Shown here in pieces: positions 1 through 8,550 of a stretch of 62,568 bases of DNA (positions are counted from its first letter, which is position 1; each line of letters starts with the position of its first letter). The stretch is from the NCBI RefSeq assembly GCF_020524285.1, contig NZ_JAIVKX010000025.1, positions 1 to 62,568 of the forward strand. The letters run 5' to 3'. Both the position numbers and the translations under genes were made by a program. Source of the stretch: Alloyangia pacifica (GTDB lineage: Bacteria > Pseudomonadota > Alphaproteobacteria > Rhodobacterales > Rhodobacteraceae). The notes below the pieces were generated by a model. It ran no database searches, had not been told where the DNA came from, and saw nothing but the letters and a program-made list of their open reading frames with translations.

Positions 1-686
1 CGCACAACATCTGCCAGCATTTCGGGGAAGCCGAAACCGGTCATCGCGCCGTCGGCGCCGCGGGCCATCTCCTCGGGCAGGAAGACCCCGCCGTTGCCGC
101 AGAGGATCGAGATGCGGCGGCGGCCTTCGGCCTCCGCCTTGCGCAGCTTGCTGATCTTGGCGAGCCCCGGCCAGTCCTCGTGCTTGAGCATGACCACCTG
201 CGGCACGTCGTCGATGATCCGGGCCAGCACCTCGTCGGAGATGTGCACGCCGGTCGACAGCGGGAAGTCCTGCAGCACGATCGGCACGTCATCCCCGAGG
301 GTGCGGGCGACCTGGCCGAAGTAGCCGTGGATCTGCGGGTCGGTCTTCAGGCTGCCGGGCGTCGTCACCATGCAGCCGGCGGCGCCCATGTCCATGACGG
401 CCTTGCCCAGCTCGCCGATGGCGGCGAGGCCCGGCGCCGAGACGCCGACCACGATGGGCTTGCCGGCGGCGCGCTTGATCACCCGCTCGGCGACGGCGCG
501 GCTCTCGGCCTGGGTCAGCTTCGGCGCCTCGCCCATCATGCCGAGGATGGTGAGCCCGTCGGCGCCCCTGTCGAAGTAGAAGTCGACCACCCGGTCGAGG
601 CTGTCCCAGTCGATCTCGCCGCTGTCGGTGAAGGGCGTGACGGAGATGACGTAGACGCCCTTGGCGTCCGAGGTGAGCAGGGTCAT
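1..686 (-). CDS. DapA-like (dihydrodipicolinate synthase family) aldolase/lyase, 3' end cut by window edge
   Basis: About 228 residues are visible and the C-terminus lies outside the window. The start at 686 has a GGAGGATC ribosome-binding site just upstream. The TIM-barrel family is recognised from VISVTPF near residues 13-19 and from the Schiff-base lysine in MLKHED (Lys168). The Thr-Thr motif of true DapA is replaced by GMMGE (residues 49-53) and the catalytic Tyr position reads LQDFP. This is therefore probably not lysine biosynthesis but a catabolic aldolase or dehydratase of the NAL/DHDPS superfamily. It is the last visible gene of the leftward pxpA operon, so a role in lactam or D-amino-acid breakdown is inferred. 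Confidence 0.85.
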   Translation of the reverse strand, partial: MTLLTSDAKGVYVISVTPFTDSGEIDWDSLDRVVDFYFDRGADGLTILGMMGEAPKLTQAESRAVAERVIKRAAGKPIVVGVSAPGLAAIGELGKAVMDMGAAGCMVTTPGSLKTDPQIHGYFGQVARTLGDDVPIVLQDFPLSTGVHISDEVLARIIDDVPQVVMLKHEDWPGLAKISKLRKAEAEGRRRISILCGNGGVFLPEEMARGADGAMTGFGFPEMLADVV

Positions 687-716
687 GGGGGATCCTCCTT
701 GCAAGAACGGGCGGAA

Positions 717-740
717 CCGCCGCGCCCGAAGGCGCGGCGG
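717..740. promoter_or_regulatory. Stem-loop between aminotransferase and DapA-like gene
   Basis: A perfect 10-bp stem (717-726 with 731-740) closes a CGAA tetraloop. It has no T-tract. It could attenuate transcription or protect mRNA ends within the leftward operon. Confidence 0.5.
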
Positions 741-749
741 CATGGGGTC

Positions 750-1964
750 TTAGGCCGTGACCGGCATCTCGAGCGTTTCGAGGGCGGCGACCGCCCGTGC
801 CATGGCTTCCTCAAGGCGGGCGTCGTCGAGCGCATAAGCCAGGCGCAGGTAGCCCGGGGTGCCGAAGGCCGAGCCCGGCACCACGCCGATGCGACCCGCG
901 GTCAGCAGGAAGTCGGCCACGTCCATGTCTGTCTCGATCACCTTGCCCTCGGGCGTGCGCGCGCCGAAGAGGCCGGTGCAGTCGGGGAAGACGTAGAAGC
1001 TGGCGGGCGGGGTCGCGCAGGTGATGCCGGGCATCTTGTCGATAGCCGCCATCACCGTGTCGCGGCGCGCCTTCAGCCGGGCGTTGCGCTCGGGCAGGAA
1101 GTCCGCCGGCTCGGTCAGCGCGGCGACGGTGGCCGCCTGCGAGATCGCCGAGGGGTTCGAGGTGCTCTGCGACTGCAGGATGTCCATCGCGCGCACCAGC
1201 CATTCCGGCCCCGCCGCATAGCCGAGGCGCCAGCCGGTCATCGCATAGCCTTTCGACACGCCGTTCACCGTCAGGATGCGGTCCGCCAGCTCGGGCGCGA
1301 CCTTGGCGGGGGTGGCGAAGCTGCCCTCGTGCACCACAAGCTCGTAGATGTCGTCGGCCATGATCAGCGTGTGGTGATCGGCCAGCACGGTGCAGAGCGC
1401 CGCGATGTCGGCCTCGGAGTAGAGCGCGCCGGTGGGGTTGTTCGGCGAGTTCAGCAGCACCCACTTGGTCTTCGGGGTCAGCGCCGCGGCCAGCGTCTCG
1501 GGGGTGAGCTTCCAGCCGTCCTCGGCGGTGCAGGGGGCGATCACCGGCGTGCCGCCGGCGAGGCTGACCATGTCCGGGTAGCTGACCCAATAGGGCGCGG
1601 GGATGATCACCTCGTCGCCCGCGTCCAGCGTCGCCATCAGCGCGTTGAACACCAGCTGCTTGGCGCCGTTGCCGGCGATGATCTGCGAGGGCTTGAAGCT
1701 CAGGCCGTTCTCGCGCTCGAACTTGGTGGCGATGGCGGCCTTCAGCTCCGGGGTGCCCGAGCTGGCGGTGTACTTGGTCTGACCGCCGCGGATCGCAGCG
1801 ATGCCCGCCTCGGCGATGTGCTCGGGGGTGGCGAAGTCGAGCTCGCCCTGTCCGAGGCTGATGATGTCATGGCCCTCGGCCTTCATCTGCTGCAGCTTCA
1901 GCGCAAGTTCGATGGTCGGGGAGGGGCGTACGGCCGCCATGCGGCTGGCAAGGTACTGGGTCAT
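750..1964 (-). CDS. Class I/II pyridoxal-phosphate aminotransferase (AspB-like)
   Basis: 404 residues, full length for fold-type I aspartate-type aminotransferases. SLGQGELDF lies near residues 36-44, and the substrate and cofactor loop LNSPNNPTG at 171-179. An Asp-Asp pair sits near 204-205, and the PLP lysine is in GVSKGYAMTGWRLGY (Lys238). It would exchange an amino group between an amino acid and a 2-oxo acid in the cytoplasm. It lies downstream of the class IV aminotransferase gene and pxpA on the same strand. Specificity is not readable; acidic or aromatic amino acids are both possible. Confidence 0.9.
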   Translation of the reverse strand: MTQYLASRMAAVRPSPTIELALKLQQMKAEGHDIISLGQGELDFATPEHIAEAGIAAIRGGQTKYTASSGTPELKAAIATKFERENGLSFKPSQIIAGNGAKQLVFNALMATLDAGDEVIIPAPYWVSYPDMVSLAGGTPVIAPCTAEDGWKLTPETLAAALTPKTKWVLLNSPNNPTGALYSEADIAALCTVLADHHTLIMADDIYELVVHEGSFATPAKVAPELADRILTVNGVSKGYAMTGWRLGYAAGPEWLVRAMDILQSQSTSNPSAISQAATVAALTEPADFLPERNARLKARRDTVMAAIDKMPGITCATPPASFYVFPDCTGLFGARTPEGKVIETDMDVADFLLTAGRIGVVPGSAFGTPGYLRLAYALDDARLEEAMARAVAALETLEMPVTA

Positions 1965-2005
1965 GGGTGAGGTCCTGGAATGGCGGCGACGGGCCGTTGA
2001 AAAAC

Positions 2006-2036
2006 AGCCCCGCGCCGGGGAGGACGGCGTGGGGCT
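2006..2036. promoter_or_regulatory. Intercistronic stem-loop
   Basis: AGCCCC and CGCCG on the left pair with CGGCG and GGGGCT on the right around a short loop. It lies in the gap between the two aminotransferase genes and has no T-tract, so an mRNA-processing or attenuation role is more likely than a full terminator. Confidence 0.4.
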
Positions 2037-2048
2037 GAATGGGAGGGA

Positions 2049-2915
2049 TCAGGCGGGGGCGAGCGCGGCGGCGCGACGCGACGCGATATACTGCTCGCGC
2101 AGCTCGCGGGTCAGCGCGCCGGGGGCCCCGTCGCCGATCACCTCGCCATCTATGCGCACCACCGGTACGACGAAGTTGGTGGCCGAGGTGATGAAGGCCT
2201 CGCGGGCGTCGCGCGCCTCGTCGGGGGTGAAGGCGCGTTCCTCGATCTCGACACCGTGGCGCGCGGCCAGCTCGAGCACCGCGGCGCGGGTCACGCCGGG
2301 CAGCAGCGCGTGCGACAGCTCGCGGGTGATGAGCTTGCCGTCCTTGCTGACGATATGCGCGGTGGCGGCGCTGGCCTCTGTGACGAACCCGTCCTCATGG
2401 AGCCAGGCGTCGTCGGCGCCGCGCGCCTTGGCTTCCATCTTCGCCATCGACGGGTAGAGCAGCTGCACCGTCTTGATGTCGCGGCGGCCCCAGCGCAGGT
2501 CGGGCAGCAGCGCGACCGAGATGCCGGTCTCGGCGGCGCGGTTGACCAGCACGTCCTTGGACTGGGTGAACATCACCAGCGTCGGCTCGGTGCCCTCGGG
2601 CGGGAAGGCAAAGTCGCGCTCGGCGACGCCGCGGCTGAGCTGCAGGTAGATCAGGCCGCTTTTCATCTCGTTGCGCGCGACGATCTCGTGATGCGCCACC
2701 AGCAGCGCCTCATCGTCGAGCGGCAGGGTCAGGCCAAGCTCGGCGGCGGAGCGGCGCAGGCGCGCGGCGTGGCCGGCGTAGTCGAGCAGCATGCCGTCGA
2801 GCACGCAGGTCACTTCGTAGATCGCATCGCCCATGAGGAACGCGCGGTCGAAGATCGACACCTTGGCGTCTTCTTCGGGCAGCCACTGGCCGTTGAGGTA
2901 GACAATTCTGGACAT
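2049..2915 (-). CDS. Class IV aminotransferase, D-amino-acid transaminase-like
   Basis: 288 residues, typical of fold-type IV PLP enzymes (D-alanine transaminase, branched-chain transaminase). The N-terminus MSRIVYLNG is characteristic. The PLP lysine lies in RRDIKTVQLLYPSMAK (Lys148), and TEASAATAHIV supplies the cofactor phosphate region. The D-IK-x(2)-LL context resembles D-amino-acid transaminases more than IlvE, but this is a judgement by eye. The start at 2915 was chosen because the longer frame would run into pxpA, which stops at 2920-2922. A role converting D-amino acids, for example D-glutamate-like products, next to 5-oxoprolinase genes is inferred. Confidence 0.88.
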   Translation of the reverse strand: MSRIVYLNGQWLPEEDAKVSIFDRAFLMGDAIYEVTCVLDGMLLDYAGHAARLRRSAAELGLTLPLDDEALLVAHHEIVARNEMKSGLIYLQLSRGVAERDFAFPPEGTEPTLVMFTQSKDVLVNRAAETGISVALLPDLRWGRRDIKTVQLLYPSMAKMEAKARGADDAWLHEDGFVTEASAATAHIVSKDGKLITRELSHALLPGVTRAAVLELAARHGVEIEERAFTPDEARDAREAFITSATNFVVPVVRIDGEVIGDGAPGALTRELREQYIASRRAAALAPA

Positions 2916-2919
2916 GGGA

Positions 2920-3699
2920 TCAGGCTCTTCCGGGGGCAGCAAAGGGGGCGATGGTGACGCCGTTGTCTTCCAGCGACTTGCGCAGGGCGGCGGCGATCTG
3001 CGGCGCGCCGGCGGTGTCGCCGTGGATGCAGAGCGTGGCGGGCTCGACCGGCAGGCGCTTGCCGCCGGTGGTCGGGATGCGCTTGTTCAGCACCATCTCG
3101 AGCACCTGGTCGGTGCTCTGCGCGATGTCGTGGATCACCGCGCCGGGCTGGCTGCGCGAGGTCAGCTCGCCGGCGTCGGTATAGCTGCGGTCGGCGTAGA
3201 TCTCGCAAGCGACACGCAGGCCGGCCTTCTCGGCGGCGGTGTAGGTTTCGGAATAGGGCAGCGAGACGTAGACCAGCGACGGGTCAACCGCGGCCACGGC
3301 GCGGGCGCAGACGGCGGCGAGCTCCGGGTCGGTCGCCGCCATGTTGCCGAGCGCGCCATGGGTCTTCACGTGGGTCATCGGGTGGCCCTCGGCCTCGGCC
3401 ATGCCCTGCATCGCGGCGATCTGGTAGATCAGCTGCGCCTCGAGATCCTCGGGCCGCTCGCCCGAGATGCGGCGCCGTCCGAAGCCGAAGAGATCCATGA
3501 ACGAGGGATGCGCGCCAACCGCCACGCCCGCCGCCTTGGCAAGCTGGATGGTGCGGCGCATGACCACCGGATCACCGGCATGAAAGCCGCAGGCGACGTT
3601 GGCGGTTGTCACGGTTTCGAGCATTTTCGCGTCGTCGCCGATGGAATAGGCGCCAAAGCTCTCGCCCATGTCGCAGTTGAGGTCCAAGGTGACCGTCAT
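2920..3699 (-). CDS. pxpA: 5-oxoprolinase subunit A (LamB/YcsF family)
   Basis: 259 residues, the usual length for PxpA. LDLNCDMGE opens the protein, followed by NVACGFHAGDP, GAHPSF and CIHGDTAGA, all hallmark LamB/YcsF motifs. The usual PHGALYN motif reads THGALGN here. With PxpB and PxpC it forms the ATP-dependent bacterial 5-oxoprolinase that opens 5-oxo-L-proline to glutamate. The start at 3699 has a GGAGGGAG ribosome-binding site. It is transcribed divergently from pxpBC across a 139-bp gap, whereas many genomes keep pxpABC together on one strand. Confidence 0.93.
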   Translation of the reverse strand: MTVTLDLNCDMGESFGAYSIGDDAKMLETVTTANVACGFHAGDPVVMRRTIQLAKAAGVAVGAHPSFMDLFGFGRRRISGERPEDLEAQLIYQIAAMQGMAEAEGHPMTHVKTHGALGNMAATDPELAAVCARAVAAVDPSLVYVSLPYSETYTAAEKAGLRVACEIYADRSYTDAGELTSRSQPGAVIHDIAQSTDQVLEMVLNKRIPTTGGKRLPVEPATLCIHGDTAGAPQIAAALRKSLEDNGVTIAPFAAPGRA

Positions 3700-3784
3700 T
3701 CGCTCCCTCCTGGGATCTGGTCGTGGGTCTGGTCTTCCGGCCGCCGAGCGCGCCGGAACAGGTCTGGTGGTTTGCCTGATTGCA

Positions 3785-3810
3785 TTACGGATACAACTGG
3801 TATACTGAAA
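3785..3810 (+). promoter_or_regulatory. Shared operator/promoter element, copy 1 (pxpA/pxpB divergent promoter)
   Basis: The 26-bp element contains GGATAC, four bases, then GGTATACT, giving an imperfect dyad with core ATAC-N5-GTAT. The same element, 24 of 26 identical, lies at 13924-13949 before the TRAP operon in the same orientation relative to its gene. TATACT could be a -10 box for pxpB. The dyad type is compatible with an FCD GntR repressor, and the pxpBC operon encodes one at 5655. Confidence 0.7.
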
Positions 3811-3838
3811 ATGCAAGCAAGGCAGAAAAGGTTTTTCG

Positions 3839-4597
3839 ATGAGCATCCAAGCGCATGATCCTGCTGGCAATCCGGGGGCTGCACCGGCCTTTCTGGCGGT
3901 GGGCGACTCCGCTCTGGCGGTGCAATTCGGCGAGTCCGTGGACCCCGAGGCGAACCGCCGGGTGATCGCGCTGGCCGAGAGTCTCACCGATTTTCCGCTG
4001 CCCGGCGTGCTGGAATGCGTGCCGACCTACCGCTCGCTGCTGGTGACCTATGATCCTGCGCTGCTGCGCGGCGCGGCGCTGGAAGCGGCGCTGGCCGAAC
4101 GGGTCGCGCAGCTGCAGGTGAGTGCCGAAGCTGCCCGCCGCTGGCACGTGCCGGTGGTCTACGGCGGCGAGGTCGGGCTCGATCTCGAGGATCTCGCGCG
4201 CGAGAAGCACCTGACGTCGGAGGAGCTCATCCAGCTGCACAGCGCCGCCGACTTCCGCGTCTACATGATCGGCTTCGCGCCGGGCTTTGCCTATCTCGGC
4301 GGACTGCCCGAGGCGCTGCACACGCCGCGCCTGCCGAAACCCCGGATGTCGATCCCGGCGGGCGCCGTCGGCATCGGCGGCCAGCAGGGCAGCATCAACT
4401 CGGTGACCGGCCCCTCGGGCTGGCGTTTCGTCGGCTGGACGCCCTGGCGCGCCTTCGATCCCGCCCGCGCCGAGCCGTTCCTCTTTGCCGCCGGGGACCG
4501 GCTGCACTTCGTGCCGGTCAGCGCCGCCGAGGGCGCCGAGATTGCGGCGGCCCTCGCCGCCGGAGAGCTGACACCGACGCCGGAGGCCGCACGATGA
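3839..4597 (+). CDS. pxpB: 5-oxoprolinase subunit B (KipI-like)
   Basis: 252 residues, AHS1/PxpB family. The diagnostic stretch GFAPGFAYLGGLPE is near residues 143-156, followed by TPRLPKPR, IPAGAVGIGG and SGWRFVGWTPW. It pairs with PxpC to form the carboxyltransferase-like half of 5-oxoprolinase. Its stop codon overlaps the pxpC start by 4 bp, so the two are translationally coupled, as expected for subunits made in equal amounts. AAAAGG about eight bases before the ATG is a plausible ribosome-binding site. Confidence 0.92.
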   Translation: MSIQAHDPAGNPGAAPAFLAVGDSALAVQFGESVDPEANRRVIALAESLTDFPLPGVLECVPTYRSLLVTYDPALLRGAALEAALAERVAQLQVSAEAARRWHVPVVYGGEVGLDLEDLAREKHLTSEELIQLHSAADFRVYMIGFAPGFAYLGGLPEALHTPRLPKPRMSIPAGAVGIGGQQGSINSVTGPSGWRFVGWTPWRAFDPARAEPFLFAAGDRLHFVPVSAAEGAEIAAALAAGELTPTPEAAR

Positions 4598-5658
4598 GCC
4601 TGGAAATTCTCAGCACCGGCCCGATGCTCTCGGTGCAGGACCATGGCCGCCACGGCCGCAAGCGCTTCGGCGTGCCCGCCGCCGGGGCGATGGACCGCCC
4701 GGCAATGGATCTTGCCAACGCCCTCTGCGGCAACCCGCTGGCGGCCGCCGCGCTGGAGTTCACCGCCATCGGCGGCAGCTTCAAGGCGGGCCGCGCGCTG
4801 CGCCTCGCGGTGACCGGCGGCGAGTGCGACATCCGCATCGGCGAGCGCGTGCTGGCCGCCGGCCAGAGCCACGCGGTCGAGGCTGGCGAGGTGGTGAAGA
4901 TCGGCGCGCTCAAGGGCGCGACCTGGGGCTATATCGCCGTGTCGGGCGGCATCGCCGTGCCCGAGGTGCTGGGCGCCCGCGCCACGCACCTGCGCTTTGC
5001 CCTCGGCGGCGTCGAGGGGCGCGCGCTGCAGGCCGGTGACCTGCTGCCGCTCGGCGAAGAGGACGACGACGGCCTCTGCCTGCGCCCGCGCGATCCCGCG
5101 CCCCGCCCCGGCCCGATCGCGCCAGAGCGGCCGATCCGCATCGTGCTCGGTCCGCAGGACGACTATTTCGCCCCCGAGATCCTCGCGCAGCTCGAAACCG
5201 CCCGCTTCCGCATCTCGCCGCAGCGCGACCGCATGGCGATGGTGCTGGACGGCCCGGCGCTGCCCGCCGCGCGCGGCCATGACATCGTCTCGGACGGCAT
5301 CGTGTCGGGCGCGATCCAGGTGCCCTCGTCAGGCCAGCCGATGGTGCTGATGGCCGACTCGCAGACCACCGGCGGCTATCCGAAGATCGCCACGGTGATC
5401 TCGGCCGACCTGCCGCGGCTCGCGCAGCTTCCGACCGGCGCCGAGATGCGCTTCGAGATCGTCAGCCGCGACGTCGCCGAGGACATCCTGCTCGCCGAAC
5501 GGGCACGGCTGCGCGAGGTTCTGGCGTCGCTGGTACCGGCGACCGGGATGATGCTCAGCTCCGGCTTTCTGCTGTCGTGCAACCTGGCGGGCGGTATTGT
5601 CGAGCCCGAGGCCGTGATGGGCCGGGATCTGGAACTGTCGGAGGACACGGCGGCATGA
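4594..5658 (+). CDS. pxpC: 5-oxoprolinase subunit C (KipA-like, biotin-dependent carboxyltransferase family)
   Basis: 354 residues, AHS2/PxpC family. It opens with the family pattern GPMLSVQDHGRHG, followed by FGVPAAGAMDR. Near the C-terminus are PSSGQPMVLMADSQTTGGYP and KIATVI, the most diagnostic region of PxpC. It is the catalytic partner of PxpB for cytoplasmic 5-oxoproline hydrolysis to glutamate. It overlaps pxpB by 4 bp at the front and the GntR gene by 4 bp at the end. Confidence 0.92.
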   Translation: MSLEILSTGPMLSVQDHGRHGRKRFGVPAAGAMDRPAMDLANALCGNPLAAAALEFTAIGGSFKAGRALRLAVTGGECDIRIGERVLAAGQSHAVEAGEVVKIGALKGATWGYIAVSGGIAVPEVLGARATHLRFALGGVEGRALQAGDLLPLGEEDDDGLCLRPRDPAPRPGPIAPERPIRIVLGPQDDYFAPEILAQLETARFRISPQRDRMAMVLDGPALPAARGHDIVSDGIVSGAIQVPSSGQPMVLMADSQTTGGYPKIATVISADLPRLAQLPTGAEMRFEIVSRDVAEDILLAERARLREVLASLVPATGMMLSSGFLLSCNLAGGIVEPEAVMGRDLELSEDTAA

Positions 5659-6320
5659 GCGGCAAGAACCTTGCAGCGACCGCGTATCGCGAACTGATAC
5701 GGCGCATTCTCGAGGGCGAGTTGAAGCCCGGCGACACGCTGCAGGAGACCCACCTCTGCGCCGATCTGGAGATGTCGCGCACGCCGGTGCGCGAGGCCAT
5801 CGCGCGGATCCGCAGCGAGGGGCTGGCCGAGCAGTCCGGCCGCTTCATGCGGGTGCGCCGGATCAGCCCCGAGGAGGTCGACGAGATCTTCTTCCTGCGC
5901 CGGGCGCTGGAGCCCTCCGCCGTGCGCGCCGCCACCGGGCGGCTGCTGCCGCAGCAGATCGACACGCTCGAGGCCGAGGTGCGTGCGCTCATGCAGAAGG
6001 GGCCGGGCGAGGACGACCTGCAATGGCACGTCGACCAGAGCTTCCACGCGACCATCGCCGTCGCCGCCGGCAACACCGCCGCGGCCAAGGTCATCCACGA
6101 CCTGCACAGGCGCACCTGCATCTTCGACCACCGCGTCGTGCCCGAGCGTTTCCTGCGCGGCTGCGAGGAACACCTCGCCATGCTCGCCACGATGCGCGCC
6201 GGCCAGCCGGAGGAGGCCGCCGCCCTCATGGGCGCGCATCTCGACCACGCCCGCGACGCCATCTTCGTGCACCTTGGCAAGGTGCAGCCCGCTCTTACCG
6301 AAAAGGCCCTCCGGACATGA
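5655..6320 (+). CDS. GntR-family regulator, FCD subfamily
   Basis: 221 residues. The N-terminal winged helix-turn-helix covers about residues 5-75, with SRTPVREAIARI as the recognition-helix region. The C-terminal FCD domain carries the metal ligands in DQSFH, EEHLAM and HLDHAR. The start was set at 5655, where ATGA overlaps the pxpC stop. Being the third gene of the pxpB operon, it is the best candidate to bind the repeated 26-bp element in the pxpA/pxpB gap and before the TRAP operon. The ligand, perhaps 5-oxoproline or a product, is unknown. Confidence 0.9.
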   Translation: MSGKNLAATAYRELIRRILEGELKPGDTLQETHLCADLEMSRTPVREAIARIRSEGLAEQSGRFMRVRRISPEEVDEIFFLRRALEPSAVRAATGRLLPQQIDTLEAEVRALMQKGPGEDDLQWHVDQSFHATIAVAAGNTAAAKVIHDLHRRTCIFDHRVVPERFLRGCEEHLAMLATMRAGQPEEAAALMGAHLDHARDAIFVHLGKVQPALTEKALRT

Positions 6321-7279
6321 AATGCCTCATCGTTCAGCCCGTGCATGACGCCGGGCTCGCCCTCCTGCGCAGCCACGGCATCGAACCGGTTCCCTGCAGC
6401 GGCACCGATGCCGCCGGCATCGCCCGCTCGGTGCGGGGCTGCGATGCCGCGATCACCCGCGACGCCGGCTTCCCGCGCGAGGCCTTCGAGGCCGCCGACC
6501 GTCTGCGCGCCGTGGTGGTGCATGGCACCGGCCACAATGCCGTCGACAAGGAGGCCGCGATCGAGCGCGGCGTGATGGTCGCCAACACCCCCGGTGCCAA
6601 CGCGCAATCGGTGGCAGAGCTGACCCTCGGCCTTGCGCTGGCGCTGGCGCGCGGCGTCACCGGCGCCGACCGCTGGGAACGCGCCGGCACGCCGGGCTTC
6701 CGCGAGTCGATCAGCTTCCGCGAGCTCACGGGCAAGACCGTGATGGTCGTCGGCTGGGGCAGCATCGGCAGCCGCTTCGGGCAGATGGCCGCCGCCGCCT
6801 TCGGCATGAAGGTGCTGGTGCACTCGCCGCGCGCGCGGGACATCGGCGGCTTCACCCGCGTGGACAGCCTCGAGGACGGGCTGACGCAGGCCGACCTCGT
6901 GACCCTGCACACGCCGCTGCGCCCCGAGACCCACCACATGTTCAACGCCACGCGGTTCGCCGCGATGAAGCCCGGCGCGCAGCTGGTCAACGTGGCCCGG
7001 GCAGAGCTGGTCGACGAGGCCGCGCTGGCCGAGGCGCTGGCCAGCGGCCAGTGCGGCGGCGCGGCGCTCGACGTCTACAGCCATGGCGCGGGCACCGGCC
7101 CGCTGGCGGACTTCTCCAACGTGATCTTCACGCCGCACCTTGGCGGCACCACCGAGGAGGCGCTGCGCCGGGTCGCCCTGGGCGCGGCGGGCCACGTTGT
7201 CACCGCGCTAACCGGCGGCGTGCCCGAAACCGTGCTGACCCCGGCGCTTCCGAAACAGACCGAAAAGGCAGGCGCATGA
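6317..7279 (+). CDS. D-isomer-specific 2-hydroxyacid dehydrogenase family protein
   Basis: 320 residues, full length for the D-2-hydroxyacid dehydrogenase/SerA superfamily. The Rossmann motif GWGSIGSRFGQ is preceded by VMVV. The substrate arginine is in NVARAELVD and the catalytic histidine in TPHLGGTTEE. The Glu normally found in the DVFxxEP stretch is absent: the sequence reads DVYSHGAGTGP. Catalysis may therefore differ from typical family members. It overlaps the GntR stop by 4 bp and the M20 gene start by 4 bp. It probably interconverts a 2-oxo acid and a D-2-hydroxy acid made by the transaminases of this cluster, which is inference. Confidence 0.86.
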   Translation: MKCLIVQPVHDAGLALLRSHGIEPVPCSGTDAAGIARSVRGCDAAITRDAGFPREAFEAADRLRAVVVHGTGHNAVDKEAAIERGVMVANTPGANAQSVAELTLGLALALARGVTGADRWERAGTPGFRESISFRELTGKTVMVVGWGSIGSRFGQMAAAAFGMKVLVHSPRARDIGGFTRVDSLEDGLTQADLVTLHTPLRPETHHMFNATRFAAMKPGAQLVNVARAELVDEAALAEALASGQCGGAALDVYSHGAGTGPLADFSNVIFTPHLGGTTEEALRRVALGAAGHVVTALTGGVPETVLTPALPKQTEKAGA

Positions 7280-8550
7280 CCGAGACGCTGACCAATCCGC
7301 CGCGCGCGCTCATTGCCGAGACCCTCTCGCGCGTGCTCGCCCGCGTGAACGCGATCACCGAAGGCGGCCCGGGCTGGACCCGGCCCTCCTACAGCCCGCT
7401 GGAAAGCGAGGCCCACGCGGTGATCGAGGACGAGGCGAGCGCCCTCGGCTGCGAGATCCGTCGCGATGCGGCGGGCAACCTCTTTGCCACGCTGCCGGGC
7501 CGTGACCGCACCGCCACGCCGCTCTACATCGGCTCGCATCTCGACACGGTCAGCCAGGGCGGCGCCTACGACGGGCAGGCCGGTGTCATCGGCGCGCTGG
7601 CGGTGATCGCCGCGCTGCGCGCCGAGGGGATCACCCCGGCCTCCGACATCGTGCTGACGGTAACCCGCGCCGAGGAAAGCGTCTGGTTCCCGGTCTCCTA
7701 CGCCGGCTCGCGCGCCGGGCTGGGCCGCCTCAACCCCGAGGATTTCGAGGCCAGGCGCTCCGACACCGGCCTGTCGCTGGCCGAGCACCTGAAAATGGAA
7801 GGCTTCGACCCCGAAGCGGTCCGCAGCATCGTGCCGCCCGCCCCGGCGCGCTTCCTCGAGTTCCACATCGAGCAGGGGCCCGTGCTGCACGAGGTTGGCG
7901 AGTCCTATGCCATCGTCGACGCGGTGCGCGGCGGGCTGCGCTACCGCAACGCGCAGGTGCATGGCACCTGGGCGCATTCCGGGGGCGCGCCGCGCGCCAG
8001 CCGCGCCGATACGGTGGTGGCCATGGCCGATCTCATCCTCGCGATGGATGCTGTCTGGGCGCGGATGCTCGACGCGGGCCACGATCTGACGGTCACCTTC
8101 GGCAAGCTCGACGCCGCATCGCCGCAGCACGCCATGGCCAAGGTACCGGGCCACGCGGGCTTCTGCCTCGACCTGCGCTCCGACGAGGTGGCGTCGCTGC
8201 AAGAGGCCGACGCGGCGCTGCAGGCCGAGATCGCCCGCATCGAGGCCGCCCGTCCCGGCATCCGCTTCGAGCTCGGCGAGCAGAGCCGCTCGGCCCCGGC
8301 GCGGCTGTCGGAACCCATGGCACGGTTCGTCGCAAAGGGCGCCGCGCTGCAAGGCGACAGCCCGCGCCGCATGCTCTCGGGCGGCGGCCATGACGCCGCG
8401 GCCTTCGGCGCCGCCGGCTGGGACAGCGTGATGGTCTTCATCCGCAACTGGAACGGCAGCCACTGCCCCGAAGAGGCGATGGACGAGGCCGATCTCGCCC
8501 GCGCCGTCGCGGCGGTGTTCCTCGCCATCGTGCAGGAGAGCGCCGGATGA
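7276..8550 (+). CDS. M20 family Zn amidohydrolase (N-carbamoyl-amino-acid hydrolase / allantoate amidohydrolase type)
   Basis: 424 residues, normal for hydantoinase/carbamoylase M20 enzymes. Metal ligands are visible as His88 in GSHLDTV, Asp99 in YDGQAGV, the Glu pair 133-134 in RAEESVWF, His197 in FHIEQGP and a late His in NGSHCPEE. GPVLHEVG and GGGHDAAAFG are also family hallmarks. It would hydrolyse an N-carbamoyl or ureido group from an amino acid. In a cluster with 5-oxoprolinase and transaminases it may open or trim a cyclic-amide-derived compound. Overlaps of 4 bp on both sides tie it into the operon. Confidence 0.9.
   Translation: MTETLTNPPRALIAETLSRVLARVNAITEGGPGWTRPSYSPLESEAHAVIEDEASALGCEIRRDAAGNLFATLPGRDRTATPLYIGSHLDTVSQGGAYDGQAGVIGALAVIAALRAEGITPASDIVLTVTRAEESVWFPVSYAGSRAGLGRLNPEDFEARRSDTGLSLAEHLKMEGFDPEAVRSIVPPAPARFLEFHIEQGPVLHEVGESYAIVDAVRGGLRYRNAQVHGTWAHSGGAPRASRADTVVAMADLILAMDAVWARMLDAGHDLTVTFGKLDAASPQHAMAKVPGHAGFCLDLRSDEVASLQEADAALQAEIARIEAARPGIRFELGEQSRSAPARLSEPMARFVAKGAALQGDSPRRMLSGGGHDAAAFGAAGWDSVMVFIRNWNGSHCPEEAMDEADLARAVAAVFLAIVQESAG

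Noticed and set aside
180-1970. A long plus-strand open frame of about 600 codons opposite the DapA-like and aminotransferase genes
   Set aside because: It is antisense to well-supported genes, has low-complexity Arg/Gly/His/Ala-rich composition and no domain; it is a by-product of GC-rich third codon positions. Similar long antisense frames (for example 7941-10412 minus) were dropped for the same reason.
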